A DNA stretch of 64,000 bases from Gracilaria gracilis (Eukaryota; Rhodophyta; Florideophyceae; Gracilariales; Gracilariaceae): the NCBI GenBank assembly GCA_030374805.1, contig JARGSG010000265.1, forward strand, positions 1 to 64,000, written 5' to 3'. A program made the translations under genes and the position numbers. The notes under the pieces are model-generated. The model was not told where the DNA came from and ran no database searches. It saw only the letters and a program-made list of their open reading frames with translations. This document shows, one piece after another, positions 49,392 through 60,200 of the stretch (the stretch's first letter is position 1; each line of letters starts with the position of its first letter).

Positions 49392-49950
49392 CTATTTCGA
49401 CTGCACGTGGTTCTTGCTCAGTTCTGTTTCGACCATGCTCATGTATTTGTTCCAGTCTGCCTTTTTAATGCTCCATCTCGGTCTCTTCCGTTGGTCGATT
49501 GGCGGGATGTCTGCAGTTATGGTGCAAAGGTGGTGGTCAGAAAAGGCCTCGGCGGACGCGTTCCATGATGAGTACGGCAGCCACCGTGAAGGTACGACAG
49601 CAATATCAATCGCGCTATTTGTACCCGTTTGACCTCTCTGCTCTGGTGGGCGTGGCTTCAATATTGAGAATATGGGGGTTTGTGCTCTCAAAGTAAGTTT
49701 CGGAATCTACTCCTGCTGCCTCCGTTTTTCGCGGATACCACGATCCGCATATATTACAATCTGCCACAATAACGTATTTCTCCTGGCAGTTCTCATACCA
49801 ATCTGAGTGGTGCAACCCAGGCGGTACATACAAATTCATAATCGAGAGCGGGCCTCTTATTGTCCTTATTGACACGGCGACCCTGTCAATGCAGCCCGCA
49901 ATCGTCTTGTTTGCGACTAAGTCGGCACCGAACCTGCTTCTCTGATACAC
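49392..49950 (-). mobile_element. Second, related LINE fragment (endonuclease part)
   Basis: Two overlapping minus-strand frames, 49,950-49,615 and 49,691-49,392, read VYQRSRFGADLV, RTIRGPLSIMNLYVPPG, CQEKYVIVADCNICGSWY and later DHHLCTITADIPPIDQRKRP. The same blocks occur in diverged form in the LINE just downstream (GFGADLV, GPLTISNF, HMIVAHCNFYGSWF, IPPVDQRKEP). It is therefore a second member of the same family in the same orientation. Both of its ends are missing. Confidence 0.7.
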
Positions 49951-50037
49951 CGCTACACCGCCACCTCTTCCATTGGCACTTGTGGTCCCATCCTGTCTAT
50001 CATCTGTGTTCTAGGAAATGGAATTTTACATTCAAAA

Positions 50038-50345
50038 ATGCTAGTTTTGGTGACCGATTATCTGGTGACTTTTTCCAATTTTTTTTCCTATATTTGGGTT
50101 GGATATGAGGAAATACGTATTTGGTGTACTACGTCGGTGTTATCGGAATGCTAGTTTAGCGGTCAAAAATGACCGAATTAAAACGAACGAAAAACGGGTG
50201 AATTTATCCAAATTTGGAAGTGCTAATTTCCGAAAATATTTCCACCTTTCCACTTGTGCTAGTTTTTTCCGAAAGAATTATTCCAAATCATTCCCATCTT
50301 TGCTAGTTTGGGTGGAAGGGAAACTAGCATTCATCTTCCGTTTAT
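50038..50345. repeat. Subterminal GCTAGTTT repeats, probable transposon end region
   Basis: GCTAGTTT or close variants occur at about 50,040, 50,151, 50,216 (GCTAATTT), 50,257 and 50,303, and inverted as AAACTAGC at about 50,321, in an AT-rich 300-bp stretch directly after the LINE debris. Clusters of short subterminal words are typical binding sites in CACTA and Plavaka/KDZ-type DNA transposons. I did not find the matching terminal inverted repeat at the far side, so the exact boundary is unknown. Confidence 0.45.
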
Positions 50346-50677
50346 GGTAGTTTCGCAGCACAATGTAAGTGTGTAAGTGCCACATATTTTCATCTATACG
50401 GCGGCGAATAGCGATATAGATACTGATGTAGAAACTTAGATAGCTGTTTAACGAATACGAATAGAAGTATACAAATAGAACGAATACCTTTTCAGTTTGT
50501 GGAGATCGGTTCACTAGTCAACACCTTTTACATCAGACATTCGTATACCAAATATATGAAACGCCTTCGCATCACGTGCAATCATCTTCACCATTCTGTC
50601 CCACCGTCCGTGCGCCATATTAAGCTCCCCGCTACCCACCCCCAATCCTCTCCAACACCCCTCTAGCCTTCCCCGCC

Positions 50678-53600
50678 ATGAAGAACTGCTGCTTTGAAGG
50701 CTGCTCCTTCTTCGCCCGCACCATCCCCGCCATCCAAAGGCACCAGAGGAGATGCCCCAATCGCCTCAACCCAAACAAGCGTTTCCTCTCCCCAGGCGGA
50801 GGCCTCCCCCACTTCCCCCCACGCACCAAGCGTCACAAGTCCACCCCCCACCTCCACACACCTCTCTCTCCCACAAACCGCCCTTCCGCCAACGTCCCAA
50901 TCGCAGACAACGACTCTTACCACCACCAGCAACTCTCCCTTTCCCTCCACACCCAGGACGCCTACCACATCGCCACCACCCCCGTCTGCTCCATCTCCCC
51001 CTCACCTCCCCCCCTCCTTCCCCTTCCTTCTTCCTTCTCAACAACCCCCACCTCGAACGCATGGTCCTCTACATCTCTTCCATCGCCTCCTCCCTCGGCC
51101 ACCGAAAGGCTGACGAACTCATCTCCCTCCTCCACGACCCCGCCTTCTCCAAATCCGCCTTCCACAACGCCGTCTCCTCCGCCACCCAGTGCCTCGAGCT
51201 CCAGAAAAACCTCTTCCAGCACCGTGTCAGCAACATCGGTTTCGCTCCCACCACCCTCTCTGACCCACAGCAGCTCTTCTCCACCACCATCTTCCGAAAG
51301 GACCCCATCCAGGTCCTCAAACAACAACTCGTCCTCGCACACTTCCACAACTCTTTCTTCCACCCCGTCTCCCACACAACCGCTTCCGGCTCTCCCGCTT
51401 TCGCCCACCCCATGGCCTCCACCCTCGGAAAAGAAGCAGTCCCTGCCCTCAAAGCCGCAATCATGCACTCCTCCAACGACTCCTGCATCTGGCACACCCC
51501 CGACACCACCGGTATCGACTCCCTCATCGGCTTCGTCCAAATCTACTCCGACAAGTCCGCCACCTCCCTCAAATCCTCTTCCATCACCTTCTACTCCCTT
51601 CACATCACCTTTCTCAACTTCCCCGGTTTCTTCCGTCGCACGTGCATCACCGAAAACCTCACCCTTCTCGGTTACTTTCCAACTTCCTTCCTCCAACCCC
51701 CCCCCTCCCAAGACCCCGACTCCATCCCTCAAACCTCGTCTCACATCCCCCGCCACACCAAAATGAAACTCATTCAGCTCGCCATCTCCAACCTTCTCGG
51801 CCCCCTCCTCTCCTCCGGTCTCAATGGCTTCCCCTTCCGTGACGCCCATGTCGTTCTCGGCCACTGTCACCCAATCATCGCCAGCTACTGCGCCGACATC
51901 CCCGAAGCAAAAGACATCCTCGCCATCTCCCACGGAACCCGCTCCCAGCTCCCATGCCACAGATGCACCGTCAGTCGCTCACACCTCCTTCTACACACCC
52001 GCTCCCCTTCCCCCCGAACTCAGGACCAGACCCTCGCCGCACACAAATCACATTCCACTCTCCTCCGACAATCAGAAGACGCTCTCCTCGCCCGTAAGCC
52101 CAGAATCTCCCGCAACATAAAGGAAAAAGCCGTTCAAGCCCTACACTCCCTCTCCCTCGCAAAGTACTTCTCCCTCTTCGAATCCTACCCTCTTCTCAAC
52201 ATCACCCCACTCCTCTCCCCTTACAACATCTTCACCTTCGAACCACTCCACAACTTCCACCTCGGCGTCTCCAAGCTCATCAAGCTCGCCGCCATCGAGA
52301 GACTCCGCTCAGAAGCACTCTTCACCACCGTCGGTTCCTCCAAATCCCGTCGTCCCTTCAACTCCGTCCGCACTTCCATCCTCAAACATTCAAACAACAT
52401 CCTCTCTGCCATCGAAAAGCAATCCCCCGCCAACGGACTCCACATCGACTTTTCCACTTCCGACAACGGTCAAACTCTCAACGGTTTCTTCACCACCGAC
52501 GGCTTGCGTGGTATGCCCGAAGCAAAAGGCTACCGCGCACTCGACATGGTCTTCCCCTTCATCGGCGCCTTCTCCGACCGATGTTGTGACGAAGTCGATT
52601 CAACTCCCATCACTTCGGTCTTCTCCAAGTACTCCGACCTCCTCCTCGCCTCCATGAGATACAACACCTTCACCGGATGAACCGACGCCCGCCTCTCCAC
52701 CCTTCAAAACCAAATCCGCTCTTTCAAACAAACCGCCGTCATCGTCCTCGGCCCACACCACACTTCCAACCTCGGCACCCTCAAGTTCCATCTCCTCGAC
52801 CACATTGTCGAGGACATTCGCCGATATGGGGGCCTCCACTTCAATGATGCCGGCATATTCGAGCACGCCCACACCCTATTCAAGTCCCACTACTCCAAGA
52901 CATCAAAGCGCAGGTCCACCGCACATCAAGAAACCATTCGTGCCATCCACCGCTCAAACGCCATCAAAAACTGGAATCCTGTCTCCACAAACCCATCCAT
53001 CACCTCTTCCTCCCCTGGCCTCGCTTCCCCATTCCAATCCCACCAACCCGGTTTCGTCCGTGATGGCAAACACATCTCCTTCGCTGACCTCATCACTGCC
53101 CACAAATTCATTTGCTCCAATCCTCACCTCCCTCACAAATCTCTTCAAGACCTCTTCCCCACCGATACCCTATCCATTCTTGCACAATTCGGAAAAGACG
53201 CCCTCCCATCATTCATCACCCTTTCTGTCGAAGTCCTACAACTCACTGAGAACTCCCGCGCCCTTCGTCAGGCTCGACTCACCATAGTGAACTCCGCTTA
53301 CGTCGTCGGCGGTTACATCCCAACACTCGACAACTGCATCACAGAACGAAACGAGCTCACCCTCCAGGATCCTCCGGTCCCCATCATTCAACGAATTTTT
53401 GCGGCCCCCTCCTTCGGTCCATCCAAGTCCCCAAAGTTCTCCCACGTTCTCGTCGCGGGCTCCACCTCCCCCAACTCCACATCCATCGTCTGGTTCTGCA
53501 AACTCATCTCCCTTCTTCGTTTCGCGCTTCATTCTCCAACTTCTTCTCCAAAGGAGTTCGCCTTCGTCCAGTTCATGGAACTCGTCCCACCCAGCGACGA

Positions 53601-53886
53601 CGTCGATCTCACTCTCAATTGCGTTTGCCTCCGATGGGCAACAGACGACGAACATAACCACACCATCCACCCAGTTCCTATCTCTACCCACTCCACCTCC
53701 GATAACGTTTCCCCTTGGTTTGGACTCATCCCTTCTTCTTCCATCCTCGGCTCCGTTCATGTTCTCCGCCAGAACTACCCCGCTCCTCCCTTCACTTCTC
53801 GTCTACACTGGCGCTTTCACCGATTTTATCTCAATCGGTTCTATCGAGACCCGATCGCCAAGCCCTATTTCCCATCCAACACGTAG
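50678..53886 (+). pseudogene. Plavaka/KDZ-type transposase, one frame slip and one nonsense codon
   Basis: ATG at 50,678 starts a C2HC-like zinc finger (C4/C5, C9, H22, C26), then a Pro/Ser-rich linker. One missing C in the C7 run at 51,008-51,014 shifts the frame; beyond it the protein is open to the stop at 53,884 except for TGA at 52,678 (position 668, in FTG*TDARL). Conserved blocks fit Plavaka/KDZ transposases: LIGFVQIYSDKSATSLKSSS (Asp 292), TLLGYFPT, DIPEAKDILAISHGTRS with PCHRC (from residue 427), YNIFTFEPLHNFHLGVSKLI (about 515-535) and a C-terminal FHLLDHIVEDIRRYGGLHFN followed by FEHAHTLFKSHY (Glu 729). These enzymes cut and paste DNA in the nucleus. Length, about 1,069 codons, suits the family. 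It converges on the coiled-coil gene 160 bp away. Confidence 0.75.
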
Positions 53887-54046
53887 CCTCCATTACCTAT
53901 TAGCTTCAGCCTCATAAAACTTTCAGTACCGCTTCCTTTCAATGGGAAGGAGTGAAGATACGCATGACATGAGAAATAAGAACCATCTCTTCCCCATCCC
54001 ACACATACCTCCACCCCTCCCCCCGTCACTGCACCTCATCCTACGC

Positions 54047-56632
54047 TTAATAGACCGCCCCTTCCCTACCAGCACCGCCTGTCTTTTCGCTGCGTTCCCC
54101 GTGGTGTGCCACCAACCACTCGAAACTCGCGTCCTCCGGTCGGCAGGCCGCTATGTAACAATCAAGAACTGCACCTAGTCTCCGTGTTAGTTTCGCCATA
54201 AAATATTCCTTCCTCACAGCTAGGTATATCTTCTCCCTCGATGGTATCCACAGCCCAACAGTCGCAATTCTCCCAGAGTTTCCCGACACACACCTCGGAT
54301 CTCCCTCCACAAACCCATCGTTCTCGAACTCCTCGGCATGCTCCTCCTGTAGCGATTGCCAGGCTACCCCCAGTATTCCTTCAACAGCCCTGGGTAGATA
54401 ATTCCCATACAAAGTAGAGAACAAAAGCTGTCTTTGCCCTCCACCTTCCACAAGCTCGTTCATAGTTTTCACCACACAGGCAATCCAGGTGTCAAGTCTC
54501 GCAAGGTGCATCACTGTCCCATCCACGTACTGCCGTTCACCGTTACTTTGCCTCTCCACTGCGTATCCCATATATTCCTCCAACACTGTCACCGCAATTC
54601 CATTCTTGAAGTACATATCTTCATCATCAACCTCCCATGGTTGGCCAACCGCACGAGACCCGGAATACGCAAGGACTTCGAACCGGCTCGTTCTCCACGC
54701 ACACAACTCATTCCCCACGCCCTCCTTCCTTCCCATCAGCTTTTCGCGCGCCTCCCCCATCTGGTGCTTTAGCTCTTCCCATAGCTCACTCCCATCAGTA
54801 GATTTCGCACGTTTCGCAATCAAGTCATATCCAAGGATGGAAAATAACTTGTCGCGAGCCGCCCGCTTCCGCCCCCCAATCACATCGCTTAATGTCTGCT
54901 TCATCCGCTGCCTCAGACACTTCTCCACACTCACATTATCCACACACTCCTGTTTCCTTCCCGCTTCCCGTATCGTCTCCCAAGTATCTTCCATTATTTC
55001 CGTCTCCACCACATACTTCAACAGCACATCACTTCCTCCCTCCGTCGATGGCGTACACGCCCTCATCTCGTATGCCACTTGATACGGGCACCGAAGTATC
55101 ATCTCCTTCTCCCCAACCACAGACATGCTGCCCTCCCTACTTTCTCCCACCGTCTCACTCCTGTTCTTCCAGCTCTTACCAACATTCTCCGTGTCAAAGC
55201 AGAGTTCAGACGCCTCCAACTTCGCATAGTGAAGAATCCTATCATATACAGACCTTGCAAAACCGTAAAAGCATTCTGGCACCCCTATATCATGCTTTCG
55301 ACGCCCTTTCACTTCCTTCCCACACCTCCCTCGCTTCCTACCCTTCACAGCCTCCCGTAAACTTTCAATCAGGACATTTTGCTGCTTCAGCTCCTCCCTC
55401 ACCCGTTCCAATTCTTTCTGCATGAGCTTCAAACTCACCATCATCGTATAGTGATCGTCCTTCATATTTCATAGTTTCCCTTTCAACGAATTCACCCTCT
55501 CAACCAGTGCAGACCTTGGCAAAACACGTAAGTTCTCTTCATCTTCTTCTTCTATTCCTGTTGTTCCCAATTCCCTTGCTCGGTTCCTCTCTCCACGATT
55601 CCCAGAATCGTAGGCTCCTGCTTCATGCACATCGTCCTCAATCCGAACGGCATTATGCCTTATACGTATTCCTTCAGGCGTTCGTACCGCGGTTTCCACC
55701 AAGTTCCCTCCAGTTCTATGCCTGTTTCGGACAACGACATCTTCTCCTTCGAAATATCTTCCATCCACTGGTATATTGTTTCTCACATTTTCATTCACTG
55801 ATCCACCACTGCTACGTCCTACAACTCCCCCCGGCAAATTTTCTCGTAGCCATTCCATCCTCTCCACATTGGCGTGGCTCCCCATTCTATCGCCCACACG
55901 CCCAATTCGCCTCCCAGTCTCCTCTGCGTTTCTATGTTCTCTCATATGCCTCATACTCCCCACTTCCTCTTCCTCCCGCATCGCAGTATGTCGCGGCCCA
56001 CCAATGCTCTCTCTTTCCAGCATTCGATTCCTCCTAACACCAACCACACCCTCCATGCCCTCGTTCCTCGCCTCCTGAACACCTCTTCGTACTTCTTTTT
56101 CGCGACCCCTCCCCTCCACAACACCAACCCCAGCCACTCTCTCTCCCTCCTTCCCTCGAATACCACGGCTAACTATCCCACTAGTACTTCTTGCTATCGT
56201 CCTTCCCTCCCCCCCACTGCGACACTCCCTCCCCTTCTCCATGACATCTCCACACTCGCTTTCTTCTACAACTTGCGTGGAGCCAACGCCCCTTCGCCGC
56301 CCACCTCTATCTGTACTGCCCCGCGCATCATTCCCCTGGCTTCCTCCCCTTTCTTCCCTGCTTTACCCCGCTCCATTTCCCATATCACGTGGAAGCGGAG
56401 TAGCTTGTGTTACCAAAGCACTTACCGTTCGCTCGGTTCGCTCGGTTCGCTCCGTTTGCTCGGTTCGCTCGGTTCGCTCGTCTCGCTCCAAAAGTCGGCC
56501 CTGATCACGTCTCCCGGTGTTCTTCTTACCTTTTCCACGTAATCCGCATCGAGGAGCACGCGTACTACGCCCAATACCACCCTCGCCATTTGCCATTTCG
56601 CCACTTCGAGGGGCACGCGTAGTACTAGCCAT
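54047..56632 (-). pseudogene. Coiled-coil protein of the transposon, two in-frame stops
   Basis: One minus-strand frame runs from ATG 56,632 (or an upstream GTG at 56,653) to the stop at 54,047. It is interrupted only by TAA at 56,363 and TGA at 55,469, leaving open pieces of 89, 257 and 472 codons. The TGA lies inside a heptad-rich helix: VERVNSLKGKL before it and MVSLKLMQKELERVREELKQ after it read as one coiled coil, so the pieces likely form one protein of about 860 residues. The N-terminus is basic and Gly/Arg-rich with an Glu-Arg-Thr repeat. The C-terminal 350 residues are mixed alpha-helical (KQTLSDVIGGRKRAARDKLF, CAWRTSRFEVLAYSGSRAVG) and unrecognised. As a convergent neighbour it may be an accessory protein of the Plavaka-type element. 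Confidence 0.55.
56425..56488. repeat. 9-bp minisatellite encoding Glu-Arg-Thr repeats
   Basis: The nonamer CGCTCGGTT repeats about seven times with small changes. Read on the minus strand within the coiled-coil gene it gives ERT triplets (ERTERTEQTERT). A separate (CGCATT) hexamer run lies at about 56,700-56,717, and a CGCTCGACGTG-type pair at about 56,800-56,835. All lie in the N-terminal, low-complexity part of the gene or just upstream. Confidence 0.8.
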
Positions 56633-56653
56633 GCCATCCTCGCGACCTACCAC

Positions 56654-57223
56654 CTCTGCACGCCTTCGCCCTTTTGACGCGCGCCGGCTTACATCCTCCG
56701 CATTCGCATTCGCATTCGCACTTCTCGTTTTACGTTTCCCGATGTGGAATCAGACGACCACGATGCGCCCGACGGTCCGCTCTAGATGTGGTCGCCGCTC
56801 GCCGCTCGACGTGCTCGCCGCTCGACGTGTTCGCAGGTCCCCCGTGAAACGCACACCTCCACTGGACGTGTGGTAGAAATATCGCAGCGTTTTAGTACTT
56901 ATGGAATCAGTTTCCGAAAATTGACAGGGAAATTTCCCTTTCTGTACGAAACCTCACCGGCAAAAACTATTACACTTTCACATGATATCACATATACTTT
57001 GTATCCTCTATTCTATGTACTTCAACGTTAACCCACTCCCCCAAATCCCATCTTGTTCACGTCTCTCGATGATAAAAGTGACGACAAACACTCACTTGGG
57101 GGAGTTCTCATCCTCCGCTGTGGAACACGAGAGTTACAGAAAGCGTAATGGAATGTATACAAATCGCTTTTACATATACTACGGTACACCTTTCGGTTCT
57201 ATAAGTAAGAAATCAATTGAGCT
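56654..57223. other. AT-rich intergenic stretch
   Basis: This stretch lies between the presumed 5' end of the coiled-coil gene and the 3' end of the methyltransferase-SET gene. The first 200 bp are GC-rich with short direct repeats; the rest is AT-rich with no ORF of note. It is where the right end of the Plavaka-type element might lie, but no inverted repeat matching the left end was found. Confidence 0.35.
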
Positions 57224-60200
57224 CTACTCGATTACTATAGGATTCGAAGACGTACCCCATGTGTACTCCATTCCATAATCTGCAAACAACTCTTCTCCCA
57301 CTTCCACATCTCGAAGTGCTCGCACGGCAAGCATCCGGTATTCCCTTAATTGAAGCGGAGCTCGCCCAGTTGCTGGCGTTCGAATCACCGCCACATTGGC
57401 AGTCCGTCGCTGCTTCAAGCCATCCTCCACTGCATCCCTATCTTTATCCCCTTCCCTATATTTTGGGTAGTTAATTGTTCCACCCAACCAGAAAGGAGCG
57501 GGGACAATCCATACAGAAATTGTAGGTATTCTCGTCTTCTTTCTGGGAGTTTCCGGAATACTTCTCCTCGCAGGCTAATCTCCATCGCATAAGTTCAAAA
57601 ACGTGCGACGGCGGCTACCAACAACTCTTCCCCATACTTCTTGTGTACCTCCTTCCTCTTCATTAAGTCATGGTACACTAGAGTTCTATAAAAGAAACAT
57701 ATCTCCTCGTTCTTTATGAAACGGCGCGTGGTAAACACTCCCACTCCTGCGTCATGGTGACGAATCGACGACTTCCCAATGCGACAACCACACATAGTCG
57801 CCTCCAGTGCCAACATGGCGTTCCAATCCAGAAGTCCCATCTTCCCTTGCAACGTTTTAGGCCATTCGTGGAGGGCCTTACGCCTACCAGTCGTGACCAA
57901 GCTCTCATCCCGCCACATTGACGCAAGGAAGTCCACAATGTACGTAGGAAACTTTTGATACTGCGGGTAGCCGGATGGAGCCTTCCCTGATCTCGATGGG
58001 CGCACGCGGGTATCCGGATGGAGCCTTCCATGATCTCGATGGGCGGACATTCCACTTAGGAAATAAGTTCAACACCCTAATCACAGCATTCCGAACGTCC
58101 TGCGTTACCTGGATATCCGTGTCATTTTCCCGCAGGCACATTGCGAGCTGAACAATGGCCGCGTGCCTAGCATGAGCAAAACAGTCAGGGTCCGGCTCAC
58201 AACCAATGAACTTGCGATGACGTTGTAACTTCATGCATGTCATGGCGGGCGAGAACGTTCCCGCGAAGAAGTCCACCACAATATCCCCAGCCTGAGAAAA
58301 CCGACTGATTAGCTCCTTCAACAATGCCCGAGGTTTCTGTTCGGACCTCACCCTTTGTAAAACGTAGTCCCCACCTTCCTTCTTTCTCTTCCATTGAAGA
58401 GTCTCCCCATTGGACATGGGCCGTACCTGGTCAATAACACTGTGGTACCCTGGATACCTCGACTGCACGTAGTTGAAGTTCTCATAGTTCACCATGACAT
58501 GCTGCTGTGCATAAGGGATGCCATTTCGAACACCATGTATCGCATACTCCATGGAAGAGAACAAGGAGCACGACCTCCGTCCCGGGTTTCGCATCGGGTT
58601 ACCTTGCAACCGTATAAAATGAATTGGGACCTGGTCCACAACAAACGGTCGCCTCGGCACCCCATGCTCGTCCTTTGCTCCAATAAGGGAAGCACTTTCC
58701 TCCACTGGTTCACCTGTTCCAATGCACAGAAGATAACGAAATGACCCCCCGGACGTAGCAGCCTTGATATTAGCTTTCCTCTCTTCTTCATATGCTCAGG
58801 GCTCAGCATATCGTACCAACTGTTCTCCCGGTTCTTATCGGCCCGTATGTTGTATGGTGGGTCCATAAGAACCAGTTGCACTTTCCCCAATGGAGAGACT
58901 CCGATGTTTCGCAGAGTCTCGTCCGTTTCCACCATAGACTCGAACCCGCAATTATACATTCGAAAGTATTTCTCCATCTCCACTTCACAACGTTGGAATA
59001 CCATTTTATCGCCCAAGGAGGAAATGGCAGGAGGGGGCTGTATGTCAGCGTCGGACGACTGTTCACCAACATCTTCATTCCCACTCTCACCAACTACATC
59101 CATTCCACTTCCGCCATCTCCATCCCCACCCTGTCTCACCTCCGAAGGATTCCTCATTTCCAACTCCTCATCGTCATCGTCATGAATCTCGATGGCAGGC
59201 TCCGGTTTCGATATCGGCGTGACAGGCATATCAGGGACCTTCAGCGTTTCTTTGAGTTTCAAAGGGCTTATTGTCTCCAAGATGGAGGACACAAGCGAGT
59301 TAGAGAAACATTCAAATCTCTGAGCAAACGCTCGTGAGGGGTCCCTGTTGAAACTCTTCAGAACGACCCATCGTCGAGGTTCTGATATTGTGAACAACTG
59401 CTCGTTCACCACAACCTTGTTTAGGTCAGAAATGAACTCCTTCGCAAGCGTTCGGAGTGCCATATCAATGTCATGCGGAAGATTCCATGCCCACGGCAGG
59501 ACCTCGTCTTCCACAAGAGTTTGCGTTTGGCTCGGTAGCAAGCGATGGTCGTTGTCCTTGTGCAAGAACCCCTCGGAACGCGACTCAGTGGGTTTAAACT
59601 GCATGTCGTAGTACACAAGCAGTATAAAAGGGAGAACCATGACTTCCGCGCTAGGGAATCCCAGAAATTGGGAGAAACAATCCCAGACCTTCGTTACCAG
59701 CTGTACACCGAAACCCACACGCTGAGCTTGGAGATTCTGGGATATTTGAACATTCCCAAAAAGGGTTGGAATATCCCTTCTCCCCCTTACGCCTCTTATG
59801 GCCTCCAACTCGCTTTTCCATCGATACTTTTTTGGATAAGGGAAAGAAAGAGAACTCTCTGGAAAAGTGTAGCGATGCTCGTACCGAAAGGAGGAGCTAA
59901 GCGGCCAACTCGCTTGGGAGCTATACTCATGGACTTGAAGAATTCGGTTAACGTCACATTCTTCGGTATTCCATTAAAGTCCACTCTGGTATAAGCGTTC
60001 CAAAAATCCATCACACGCCTGTCTCTGTCTCCGTCCACGATGTCCAGCAACTTCGTCGAGAGATACAGCTGACGGTACGAACCCTTCCCGGCCACAGCCT
60101 TGAGCTCATCGTCGCTGTATGACGGGTGGGTGGGTCCGAGAAGGATAAAGAAGTACTTCTTCGCAAGGGACAGGGCATTGCGATTCTTGATGATATATTG

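Larger units (their letters stand above)
50030..56880. mobile_element. Probable Plavaka/KDZ-type DNA transposon
   Basis: The proposed extent covers the subterminal GCTAGTTT cluster, the plus-strand transposase and the convergent minus-strand coiled-coil gene. The two genes share a striking compositional bias: the plus strand is pyrimidine-rich across both despite opposite gene directions. Both neighbours have ordinary composition. No terminal inverted repeats or target duplications were confirmed by eye, so the extent is approximate, and the methyltransferase-SET gene at 57.2-60.4 kb might also belong to it. Confidence 0.4.

Noticed and set aside
50962..51960. 332-codon minus-strand frame inside the transposase
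   Set aside because: It is the shadow of the pyrimidine-rich coding strand. The plus-strand frame carries the recognisable transposase motifs.
54434..56542. Plus-strand open frames of 112-222 codons over the coiled-coil gene
   Set aside because: Ser/Pro/His-rich text typical of a shadow frame. The minus-strand frame has a clear coiled coil and a longer open length.
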